DNA from: an uncultured Anaerovibrio sp.
Lineage (GTDB): Bacteria; Bacillota; Negativicutes; Selenomonadales; Selenomonadaceae
Reading direction: 5' to 3'
Assembly: GCA_934196075.1 (NCBI GenBank)
Contig: CAKPVW010000035.1
Span: forward strand, 1-19,897
DNA length: 19,897 nucleotides
Part shown: positions 7,179-14,271 of the stretch, one piece after another
Layout of the letters: every line of letters begins with the position of its first letter
How positions within the stretch are numbered: position 1 is the stretch's first letter
The notes under the pieces: model-generated
Told to the model about the DNA's origin: nothing
Seen by the model: only the letters and a program-made list of their open reading frames with translations
Database searches by the model: none
Translations under genes and position numbers: made by a program

Positions 7179-8856
7179 ACTGTTCACCTCGGCCTACCAG
7201 CGGACGCTGGATAATTTTGATATTTCCCTGTTCCAAGCGGGAATTAATATAACCCTCAAAGGCAGCATTCTTAGCTGGATAATCCAGATTTTCAGCAAAG
7301 CTATGCCAGCGGGTTTCCTTTCTAGCCTGCAAATGGGCTATAAGCACACGACAGATTAAAAGTCTTTCCTGCAGCTCAAAGATTTTTAACAGCTGATAAT
7401 TATCCTTACCACGAAGACCATGACTTAATTTAGTCAACCTGGCAATATGCTTGGAGGCTATATCCAGCTGACTTTCCGTATAGCGATACCCGGTGCTGAT
7501 ACCTCCAGCATATTCATCCATTATCTGCTGCATGGCTTCCTCCAAATCCTCAGTAGAAAAAGGACTGGCCTCAGCATTATCCTTTATCAGTAGTTTTTCT
7601 ACCTGAGCCACAATATCTTTTTCCGTCAAAGAATTATGCTCAAAATTTGCCAAGGAACCTGCATAGGCTGCTGCTGACTGAGCTGCCAGCTTACCCTCTA
7701 CAAAAGCTCCTGTTACATATTTCTGGGGACAACCTCCTGCCACATCACCTGCGGCAAAAAGCCCCGGCAAAGTGGTGGCACGCTGGGCATCAATCCAATA
7801 ACCGCTGGCTGTATGACCACCTACCACATAAGGCTCGCTGCCTTCAACCTCCACATTGGCTACAGCAGGCCCTAGGCCGGTTTCCCGCCATTTCATGGTC
7901 TGAGCCGGAGCCATATTCAAATAAGCCTTTTCCAAGGTCTCCTGCTCTACAAGACTGATTCCCTTGGTAGTTAAATAACAAGGGCCTCGACCAGCCAAAT
8001 TCTCACTCACCACCGCATAAAGTCTTTCGGCGGTGGTATTGCCATAGGCTTCCTGATACAGCTCACCCTTGGCATTAACCTGCTGAGCACCAATGCCCTG
8101 AGCCAAAGTACCGGTGGGAGCAATAGTATCCTTACAACGCAGGGCAATAAACCGCATTTCAAAGGTGGTCATTTCTGCCCCTGCCCGCAGTCCCATAGCA
8201 TAACCAGCTCCCGTATTAAAAGGGCTATACCACATTTTGTGACGGCTGATGCCGGGATGATTGGGCCTGTACATACCAGCAGCTCCGCCGGTAGCGCAAA
8301 TAGTGGCCTTGGCCTGAATAATATAAAGGGCTTCATCTCTTAGACCTATACCCCAGGCACCTGTGATTCTGCCATCTGCCTTATCCTGCAAATAATCCAC
8401 CAAATTAACATGCTGAATTATTTTTACATTATCAGCCTTGCGGACAGCTTGAGCCAAAATAGGCTTAATGTTTTCACCGTTAATTTTAATATTCCGCCAA
8501 CCTCTTGCTACATATTGTCCCTGGTCATCCTTAAGTATCACCAAGCCCAGCTTTTCCAAATGATGGGTAGCCTGATTCAACCCCTCTGCCATGGTTTGCA
8601 AAAGGTCGTAGCGCACAATGCCCTCAGCATCAGCAGCCGCATAATCAGCATAATCCTCTGGCTTGTATCCCGGAGTAATATAGGCATTCAGAGCATTTAC
8701 TCCCGCAGCCAGACAGCCGCTGCGCTGGATATTGGCCTTGTCCACCAGCACCACAGATAACTCAGGATGTTCCTCTGCCAAGGTAATGGCACTATAGCAG
8801 CCCGCAGCACCGCCGCCAGCAATGAGAATATCTGCCTCTATTCTTTTTACTTCCAT
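7162..8856 (-). CDS. aprA: AprA-like adenylylsulfate reductase flavoprotein
   Basis: The 564-residue product belongs to the fumarate reductase/AprA FAD family. The dinucleotide-binding GGGAAG is at residues 14-19, followed by RSGCLAAGVNALNAY (45-59). Segments shared by eye with dissimilatory AprA are INGENIKPI, CATGGAAGMYRPNHPG, NTGAGYAMGLRAGAEMTTFE, MRFIALRCKD and RGPCYLTTK. The conserved histidine region appears as VVGGHTASGYW. AprA reduces APS to sulfite and AMP. Here the gene lies between sulfate import (cysA) and APS synthesis (cysDN) genes, with no dissimilatory partners such as QmoABC or dsr in view, so an assimilatory role is inferred. The ribosome site GGGAGG precedes the ATG. The main alternative, a generic fumarate-reductase-like enzyme, is made unlikely by context. 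Confidence 0.85.
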   Translation of the reverse strand: MEVKRIEADILIAGGGAAGCYSAITLAEEHPELSVVLVDKANIQRSGCLAAGVNALNAYITPGYKPEDYADYAAADAEGIVRYDLLQTMAEGLNQATHHLEKLGLVILKDDQGQYVARGWRNIKINGENIKPILAQAVRKADNVKIIQHVNLVDYLQDKADGRITGAWGIGLRDEALYIIQAKATICATGGAAGMYRPNHPGISRHKMWYSPFNTGAGYAMGLRAGAEMTTFEMRFIALRCKDTIAPTGTLAQGIGAQQVNAKGELYQEAYGNTTAERLYAVVSENLAGRGPCYLTTKGISLVEQETLEKAYLNMAPAQTMKWRETGLGPAVANVEVEGSEPYVVGGHTASGYWIDAQRATTLPGLFAAGDVAGGCPQKYVTGAFVEGKLAAQSAAAYAGSLANFEHNSLTEKDIVAQVEKLLIKDNAEASPFSTEDLEEAMQQIMDEYAGGISTGYRYTESQLDIASKHIARLTKLSHGLRGKDNYQLLKIFELQERLLICRVLIAHLQARKETRWHSFAENLDYPAKNAAFEGYINSRLEQGNIKIIQRPLVGRGEQYEHQH

Positions 8857-8868
8857 ACCATTGCCTCC

Positions 8869-9933
8869 CTAGATAATTACTGAATTTTGCTGTTTGGCCT
8901 GATTTTCCACAATCTTAGTTTGCCCATGAGCAAAGCTGTATATGCGATGTATCAGCACCCTGGCCTCATCTCCCTCACGGAGGGGCTTTTTCTCCAGACT
9001 GCGCCAGCCTCTTAGCAGCTGCCCTTTGACCTCCACATCAATCTGCATATTGCTGCCTCGGAAATAGGTTTCCCGCACGATTCCCTTTTCCGCTGCCAAA
9101 GGCAAATACATTTCCCCATCATCAGCTCCGATTTCCAAAAATTCTGGCCTGATAATGCCGGGATGATTGCCCTCTCCATTGCTGAAACCCTTGAAAATGG
9201 TATAATCCTCTACTGGCACCGATTCCCCAATAAACTGTGCCACAAAAGGGGTAGCCGGATGCTGATAAATTTCTGCCGGCGTCCCTATCTGCTCCACATG
9301 ACCTTTATTGGTAATAATAATATCATCTGCCACCTCTACCGCTTCATCCTGATCATGGGTAACAAAAATACTGGTAATACCCAGCTGATGAATCATACTG
9401 CGAAGCCATTGCCGCAAATCCTTTCGCACCTTGGCATCAATGGCGGCAAAAGGCTCATCCAACAGCAAAAGCTGAGGCTCTGGCGCTAAAGCTCTGGCAA
9501 AGGCCACTCGCTGTCTTTGACCACCAGATAACTGCATTGGATAACGATGTATAAAATTTGCCAGTCCCACCAGCTCTGCCAGCATTTCTGTCCGCTGCTG
9601 GATTTTCTTTTTATCTGCCTTTTGCACCTGCAGACCAAAGGCAATATTTTCTGCCACTGTCATATGATTAAACAAGGCATAATTCTGAAAAACAAAGCCA
9701 ATGCCTCTTTTGCCTGCTGGCAAATCATTAACCCGCTGACCGGCAATAAAAATATCACCCTTATCCGGCTGTTCCAAGCCGGCAATCATGCGCAAAATGG
9801 TGGTTTTACCACTGCCGGAGGGGCCCAAAAGGCCAATGAGTCTGCCCTTTTCCACCGCCAGATTTACATTATCTGAGGCCTTGAAGTCGCCATAGTTTTT
9901 TTCAATATTTTTTAATTCTACTTCCTTAGACAT
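8869..9933 (-). CDS. cysA: Sulfate ABC transporter ATP-binding protein
   Basis: This is the 354-residue ATPase that drives sulfate/thiosulfate import through CysT-CysW. It has Walker A GPSGSGKTT (37-45), the Q-loop in FVFQNYALF, the signature LSGGQRQR (135-142), Walker B LLLLDE (155-160) and the switch histidine in VTHDQDEA (H193). A C-terminal TOBE-like regulatory region of about 120 residues follows, as in CysA. The ribosome site GGAGG lies seven bases before the ATG, inside the end of cysW, which it overlaps by eight bases. Homologues include molybdate and polyamine ATPases, but the neighbours fix the assignment. Confidence 0.94.
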   Translation of the reverse strand: MSKEVELKNIEKNYGDFKASDNVNLAVEKGRLIGLLGPSGSGKTTILRMIAGLEQPDKGDIFIAGQRVNDLPAGKRGIGFVFQNYALFNHMTVAENIAFGLQVQKADKKKIQQRTEMLAELVGLANFIHRYPMQLSGGQRQRVAFARALAPEPQLLLLDEPFAAIDAKVRKDLRQWLRSMIHQLGITSIFVTHDQDEAVEVADDIIITNKGHVEQIGTPAEIYQHPATPFVAQFIGESVPVEDYTIFKGFSNGEGNHPGIIRPEFLEIGADDGEMYLPLAAEKGIVRETYFRGSNMQIDVEVKGQLLRGWRSLEKKPLREGDEARVLIHRIYSFAHGQTKIVENQAKQQNSVII

Positions 9934-10744
9934 CCTTCATCCTCCGTTTTCCTCGCCATTCCACCAGATTCCGCAGAATCAGCACAATAACTGCTAATAT
10001 AACCAAAATAGCCGCTACGGCAAAGGCAGCCGTAAAATTATATTCATTGTAAAGTATCTCAATATGCAAAGGCAGGGTATTGGTTTTGCCTCTAATATGG
10101 CCGGAAACTACTGATACCGCCCCAAATTCTCCCATGGCTCTGGCACTGCACAGAATAACGCCATAGAGCAAGGCCCATTTGATTCTAGGCAGGGTAATGT
10201 GGCGGAAAATAGTCCAGCCCCCCGCTCCCATAGTGGCCGCTGCCTCCTCCTGACTATTGCCCTGACTTTCCAGTACTGGCACCAGCTCTCTGGTAATAAA
10301 AGGAAAGGTTACAAAAACCGTGGCTAGAATAATTCCCGGTACAGCAAAGACAATGGCGATATGCTCTGCCCGCAGCAGTGGATACAGAGGGCTCATGCGA
10401 CCAAAAAGCATAATGAAAAACAAACCTGCTACTACAGGAGAAATAGCAAAGGGCAAATCTATTAAGGACCCTAGCCAAGCCTTGCCGGGAAAATCATATT
10501 TAGTCAAAAGCCAGGCCGAGGCCAGTCCGAAAATGGTATTCAAGACTACTGCTGCTACTGTAGCCTCCAAGGTAAGATACAAGGCCTTCAAGGCAAAAGG
10601 CTCTGTAATCGCCTGCCAGAAGCTTTGCCAGCCCTGCGCCAAAGCCTCCCGGGCCACCAGCACCAGGGGCAATACCAGCATCAGCAGAAGAAACAAGGCG
10701 GCCAGCCCTATTAACAACCACTGAGAAAATTTTCTTGGTTTCAT
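9926..10744 (-). CDS. cysW: Sulfate ABC transporter permease CysW
   Basis: The 272-residue inner-membrane permease has about six hydrophobic segments. Its coupling region EEAAATMGAGGWTIFRHITLPRIKWALLYG contains the EAA motif that contacts the ATPase (split here: EEAAATMGAGGWTIF, residues about 166-180, then RHITLPRIKWALL). AMGEFGAVSVVSGHI near residue 204 is characteristic of CysW/CysT permeases. It starts three bases after the cysT stop codon and overlaps cysA, so it is in the middle of a tightly packed operon. CysW pairs with CysT to form the sulfate channel. Confidence 0.93.
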   Translation of the reverse strand: MKPRKFSQWLLIGLAALFLLLMLVLPLVLVAREALAQGWQSFWQAITEPFALKALYLTLEATVAAVVLNTIFGLASAWLLTKYDFPGKAWLGSLIDLPFAISPVVAGLFFIMLFGRMSPLYPLLRAEHIAIVFAVPGIILATVFVTFPFITRELVPVLESQGNSQEEAAATMGAGGWTIFRHITLPRIKWALLYGVILCSARAMGEFGAVSVVSGHIRGKTNTLPLHIEILYNEYNFTAAFAVAAILVILAVIVLILRNLVEWRGKRRMKDV

Positions 10745-10747
10745 TTC

Positions 10748-11572
10748 TTAACACCCCTGTCTCTTGGCCAAATACCGCTGATAGCCGTTGATGCTTAATA
10801 AAATCAAAAAGGACATGGCCATCATCACCAAGGCCACTGCCGCCGCTGCCTGATAGTCAAACTGCTCCAGCTTGGCCATAATCAGGAGAGGAGCTATTTC
10901 GGTTTCATAGGGCATATTACCGGCAATAAATACTACGCTGCCATATTCCCCAATACCTCTGGCAAAGGCCAAGGCAAAACCTGTTAAAAGCGGGGCCCGC
11001 AGTTCTGGCAAAATTACCCGCCTAAAGGTGGTCCAGGCATCAGCCCCCAATATCTCAGCTGCTTCTTCCAACTGTCCATCCAATTCCCCCAGTACCGGCT
11101 GTACACTGCGGGCGGTAAAGGGCAATCCCACAAATATCAAGGCAATGGTAATGCCCAAAACAGAAAATACGGAAGGAATACCCAGGGCAAAGAAGAATTG
11201 CCCCAGCCAGCCATTTTCGGCATACAAAGTAGTTAGGGCAATACCTGCTACTGCCGTAGGCAGGGCGAAGGGCAAATCAATTAGACCGTCCATCAGGCGC
11301 CGACCGGGAAAATCATAGCGTACCAGCACCCAAGCTAACAGCAAGCCGAATAGGGCGTTTACCAGAGCTGCCACCAGAGAAGTCGCCAGACTGATATAGT
11401 AAGCATGAAGTACCCTATAGTCAGTTACTGTCTGCCAAAATTTATCCCAGCCCATGCCTAGGTTATACAATAAAAAGGCACCTAGAGGTATTATCAATAT
11501 CAGGGATAAATAAAATATGGTAATTCCCCATGTGAGATGATACCCCGGTATCACCCTGCCAGCTTTGCTCAT
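10748..11572 (-). CDS. cysT: Sulfate ABC transporter permease CysT (CysU)
   Basis: The 274-residue permease is homologous to CysW, with about six transmembrane segments. The EAA coupling loop is EEAAEILGADAWTTF followed by RRVILPELRAPLL. The signature ARGIGEYGSVVFIAGN lies near residue 205. LPFALPTAVAGIALTTLY is also typical of the sulfate permease pair. The ATG has GGAGG eight bases upstream. The gene lies directly after the binding-protein gene with a 30-bp gap. CysT and CysW are assigned by order and signature; the two could be exchanged only if order were ignored. Confidence 0.93.
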   Translation of the reverse strand: MSKAGRVIPGYHLTWGITIFYLSLILIIPLGAFLLYNLGMGWDKFWQTVTDYRVLHAYYISLATSLVAALVNALFGLLLAWVLVRYDFPGRRLMDGLIDLPFALPTAVAGIALTTLYAENGWLGQFFFALGIPSVFSVLGITIALIFVGLPFTARSVQPVLGELDGQLEEAAEILGADAWTTFRRVILPELRAPLLTGFALAFARGIGEYGSVVFIAGNMPYETEIAPLLIMAKLEQFDYQAAAAVALVMMAMSFLILLSINGYQRYLAKRQGC

Positions 11573-11602
11573 GACTTTTCCTCCCTAAAATTTTCTGAAT
11601 AA

Positions 11603-12628
11603 TTATTTTTTCTCAAAAATCTGATCAAAGGTGCCTCCATCGGCAAAATGCTCTTTCTGAGCCTTGTTCCAACCACCAAAGGCGCTGTCAATAGTAACCA
11701 GCTTTAGCTCAGGAAACTGATGCTTGTATTTGTCGGCAATTTCCTTATCCCGTGGACGATAAAAATTCTTGGCCGCAATTTCCTGCCCAACCTTGGAATA
11801 CAGGTACTTGATGTAGGCCTCAGCCACATCCCTTGTGCCCTTTCTATCTACAACTTCATCTACCACGGCTACAGATGGTTCTGCCAAAATACTAATGGAG
11901 GGTACTACCACCTCATAGGCACCTGGAGCATCCTTGACAGAAAGCAGGGCTTCATTTTCCCAAGCAATCAGCACATCTCCCTGCCCCCGCTGTACAAAGG
12001 AAGTAGTAGCACCTCTAGCACCGGAATCCAAGGCCACTACATTGTGGAAAAGCTTCTGCATAAATTCCTTGATGGCAGCCTCATTGCCATTGTTTTTCTC
12101 CTTAGCATATTCCCAGGCGGCCAGATAATTCCAGCGAGCTCCGCCAGAAGTTTTCGGATTTGGAGTGACTATCTGAACATCATCTCTGGTTAAATCATTC
12201 CAATCATGGATGTTCTTAGGGTTGCCTTTCCTTACCAAAAATACAATGGTGGAAGTATAGGGAGCAGAATTATCAGGGAACTTCTGCTGCCAGTTCTTGT
12301 CTATAAGGCCTGCCTGAGCAATTTCATCTACATCATAGGCCAGAGCCAAAGTTACAACATCTGCCTCCAGTCCCTCTCGCACAGAACGGGCCTGCTTGCC
12401 AGAACCTCCATGAGATTGAGCAAAAATAATATCCTGATTGCTTTCTTTTTGCCATTCAGTTTTGAATTTCTCATTAAATTCTGTATAAAGCTCTCGGGTA
12501 GGATCGTAAGAGACATTTAAAAATTCTTTGCTGTCTGTATTTTCAGCCGTATCACTGCCACAGCCTGCCATCACCCCAACTGCCAATAGTACGCTGACTG
12601 CTAATCCAAATAATTTCTTTGCCTGCAT
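11603..12628 (-). CDS. sbp: Sulfate-binding lipoprotein of the ABC importer
   Basis: The 341-residue extracytoplasmic binding protein captures sulfate (or thiosulfate) for CysTWA. It starts with a lipoprotein signal, MQAKKLFGLAVSVLLAVGVM followed by AGC, predicting lipidation at C23; the -3 residue is M, slightly unusual. Family segments are LNVSYDPTRELY, SHGGSGKQARSV, SGGARWNYLAAW and QRGQGDVLIAWENEALL, which in Sbp/CysP contribute main-chain and serine contacts to the sulfate ion. GGGAG lies nine bases before the ATG. It is the first gene of the operon, behind a leader that contains a strong terminator. The symbol sbp is used for the family; cysP is the alternative name for a thiosulfate-preferring protein. 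Confidence 0.93.
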   Translation of the reverse strand: MQAKKLFGLAVSVLLAVGVMAGCGSDTAENTDSKEFLNVSYDPTRELYTEFNEKFKTEWQKESNQDIIFAQSHGGSGKQARSVREGLEADVVTLALAYDVDEIAQAGLIDKNWQQKFPDNSAPYTSTIVFLVRKGNPKNIHDWNDLTRDDVQIVTPNPKTSGGARWNYLAAWEYAKEKNNGNEAAIKEFMQKLFHNVVALDSGARGATTSFVQRGQGDVLIAWENEALLSVKDAPGAYEVVVPSISILAEPSVAVVDEVVDRKGTRDVAEAYIKYLYSKVGQEIAAKNFYRPRDKEIADKYKHQFPELKLVTIDSAFGGWNKAQKEHFADGGTFDQIFEKK

Positions 12629-12666
12629 AATTCTTCACTCCCATTCTGTTCTTAATTAATATGTAC

Positions 12667-12745
12667 AAAAAAAGCCCACAGCGGTATAGAGTATTCTTGG
12701 GAAAATATATTCCTATCCCATACTCTATACGGCGCCGTAGGCTTT
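12667..12745 (-). terminator. Long terminator in the leader of the sulfate operon, candidate attenuator
   Basis: On the minus strand AAGCCTACGGCG... pairs with ...CGCTGTGGGCTT, and GTATAGAGTAT pairs with ATACTCTATAC, giving an interrupted stem of more than 20 bp followed by seven T residues. It lies downstream of the operon promoter (12817-12845) and 40 bp before sbp. No second promoter is visible between it and sbp. Transcription of the operon therefore seems to require read-through or antitermination. It also serves as the end of the DUF2292 transcript. Confidence 0.85.
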
Positions 12746-12816
12746 CGTTTGTCGAATGACCTAAGGTTATACCATTCAATCATATATTATTTATATGTTT
12801 TATAAGTGATGTTGTT

Positions 12817-12845
12817 AGTTTACTATGAAATCGCCAGCTTGTCAA
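12817..12845 (-). promoter_or_regulatory. Promoter of the sulfate operon
   Basis: On the minus strand TTGACA (12840-12845) and TAAACT (12817-12822) are 17 bp apart. The predicted start near 12810 gives a leader of about 180 nt. That leader holds small stems CATATA/TATATG and GAATG/CATTC before the terminator hairpin. Confidence 0.7.
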
Positions 12846-12903
12846 TATTTTTGTGACAAAATTTTATCAAAGTCCTCTTGGCAAATCCAGTTCTCTATAA
12901 AAG

Positions 12904-13251
12904 CTAAATACCTTCTCCATCTAAACCGGTGAAACGTTGCTTTTCCGTCCGCTCCATTTGTATCACATTGCCATTCTTGATAACAATAACCAGCTTGCCA
13001 TAGGCCAAATGACTAAATTCCTGTTGTAGATGCTTGATAATATGGTCTTGTTGCTTAGCAGTCCATAATTGCTGCTCCAAATGCTGCCCCCAATTAGCCA
13101 AGCGCAGCTTCTCCTGGCTTTCTATTTGCACCAGCACTCCATCCTGAGCCACCAGTACCACCTCTCCAAAGGATATTTTCTGCATTTGCTCTATTAAATA
13201 ATCCATAACCTCTAGGGGAATCTCCCCAGGGAAAAGCTTTAATTTCTCCAT
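12904..13251 (-). CDS. Tandem DUF2292 (YezD-like) small protein
   Basis: The 115-residue product contains two similar halves. Residues about 15-51 read VMDYLIEQMQKISFGEVVLV followed by AQDGVLVQIESQEKLRL. Residues about 69-107 read HIIKHLQQEFSHLAYGKLVI followed by VIKNGNVIQMERTEKQRF. Each half resembles the single DUF2292/YezD domain (helix, then SFG/AYG-x-V-x-V-x-DG-x-V-x-QIE-x-x-E-K-x-R). B. subtilis YezD is only about 55 residues, so this is a duplicated version. Function of the family is not established; homologues are often found next to sulfur assimilation genes, as here. GAGGTG precedes the ATG at good spacing. The protein is probably soluble and cytoplasmic. Confidence 0.72.
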   Translation of the reverse strand: MEKLKLFPGEIPLEVMDYLIEQMQKISFGEVVLVAQDGVLVQIESQEKLRLANWGQHLEQQLWTAKQQDHIIKHLQQEFSHLAYGKLVIVIKNGNVIQMERTEKQRFTGLDGEGI

Positions 13252-13314
13252 TTATGACACCTCAGCGATATTATCATACTATCTCTATATGTTTTATATA
13301 TAATCATTATTTGT

Positions 13315-13343
13315 ATGATATACCAAAATTTCATCAGCGTCAA
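13315..13343 (-). promoter_or_regulatory. Promoter of the DUF2292 gene, abutting a mobile element end
   Basis: On the minus strand TTGACG (13338-13343) and TATCAT (13315-13320) are spaced by 17 bp. The -35 box lies four bases outside the end of the mosaic element starting at 13348. Confidence 0.6.
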
Positions 13344-13396
13344 GTTGAAAATTCTGATTTGTAGAGGTGATTGGCAAATCATGTTACTCTTTACTG

Positions 13397-13705
13397 AGGC
13401 ATGGCAAATACCCTTCCCGGCACGCTCGCGCTATATGACGAGGTGTCCGGCACCCTGCACCTTCGTAAATAACAAAATATAGTGCTCCTTATAAGGGGTG
13501 AACTATATCGATACCCTCGTCGAAACCCCAATGTAAGAAAATGCAGTTGCATTTTCTTTGAAGAATCTAGGGGTTATAACTGGCCTCACGCTGCTAAACT
13601 CATTAAAGCTCGTTAGAAGCTATCACTACGTTCAGCTTCTAACGTCTTTAATTCGTTAAGAAGCGAGGCGCATTAATATGCCGTAGAAGGGTACATGCCA
13701 TGCCT
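13397..13705. repeat. Hairpin-rich core bounded by 20-bp inverted repeats
   Basis: AGGCATGGCAAATACCCTTC (13397-13416) and the reverse complement of GAAGGGTACATGCCATGCCT (13686-13705) agree at 18 of 20 positions. Inside are several stems. AAGAAAATGCA/TGCATTTTCTT (13535-13558) has a two-base loop and is enclosed by AACCCC/GGGGTT (13524-13575). CGTTAGAAGCT/AGCTTCTAACG (13611-13644) is enclosed by ATTAAAG/CTTTAAT. GACGAGG (13437-13443) can pair with CCTCGTC (13515-13521). The core looks like a nested insertion or a structured nucleic acid. Confidence 0.7.
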
Positions 13706-13806
13706 CTCAGTTATTGTATTCACAGCAATTTCCCGCCTTGGCATAGTTTGTAATGATTGTCTTTCTTCGATATATAGTGGCATAGATAAGGCAGAATGAT
13801 TCGTCA

Positions 13807-14001
13807 ACAGCCGGAGGGGCATGACACTTTTGCGTCAGGAGGCTTCTTGCTTTTGCGAAGCAAAAGTGAGCCCAGAGGCACTCTCTACCATTCCGGTCAC
13901 TGTGAATTGGCTCAGCGACAAGCGGTATCTCTGCGTAAGAATAAACTATCAGGCAGGGTCATTTAGCCGACAGAGCAAAAGTCGCCATGACCGCAGGCTG
14001 T
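13807..14001 (+). repeat. 195-bp module, copy A
   Basis: It runs from ACAGCC to GGCTGT, which are inverted ends. It contains a small hairpin, CTTTTGC-GAA-GCAAAAG, and a larger GGTCAT/ATGACC stem. It has the same length as copies at 14043-14237 and 19432-19626, with substitutions only. An open frame of 61 codons (13821-14006) crosses it but is not supported as a gene. Confidence 0.85.
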
Positions 14002-14042
14002 GTTAGAAGAACAGGACAGCGGTAAATCACGATGATTCGTCA

Positions 14043-14237
14043 ACAGCCAGAGGTGCATAACACTTTTGCGTCAGGAGGCTTCCTGCTTTTGCGAAGCAAA
14101 AGTGAGCCCGGTGGCACTTTCTATCATTCCGGCTTCTGTGAATTGGCTCAGCGACAAGCGGTATCTGGGCGTAAGGATAAATCATCAGGCAGGGTCATTT
14201 AGCCGACAGAGCAAAAGTCGTTATGACCGCAGGCTGT
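14043..14237 (+). repeat. 195-bp module, copy B
   Basis: Same ends, length and orientation as copy A, 41 bp downstream. The ATG present in copies A and 19432-19626 is ATA here, and GGAGGGGCATG is AGAGGTGCATA, so the conserved frame lacks its start. The DNA just upstream (AAATCACGATGATTCG) matches the flank of the copy at 19432-19626, so this copy has the same context as that one. Confidence 0.85.
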
Positions 14238-14271
14238 CTCTCGAAAAAACTGGGGTGTATAGCCCTGCAAA

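Noticed and set aside
4309..12628. Dissimilatory sulfate reduction locus
   Set aside because: High-affinity sulfate ABC import, the heterodimeric CysDN sulfurylase and absence of qmo, dsr and sat genes in the window fit assimilation better.
12552..12779. 75-codon minus-strand frame across the sulfate leader and start of sbp
   Set aside because: It starts at a TTG without ribosome site, runs through the terminator hairpin and overlaps sbp out of frame. It has no family features and no cysteine-rich leader peptide pattern.
12640..12810. T-box or SAM riboswitch in the sulfate leader
   Set aside because: The part before the terminator is about 70 nt, and I could not find the T-box core sequence or the S-box kink-turn pattern.
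13821..14006. 61-codon frame beginning MTLLRQEASCFCEAKVSP in the 195-bp modules, repeated at 14066-14290 and 19612-19370
   Set aside because: Present in all three copies, but one lacks the start codon, the ribosome site is too close to the ATG, and most codon changes between copies A and C alter the residue. Better explained as a repeat with a chance open frame.
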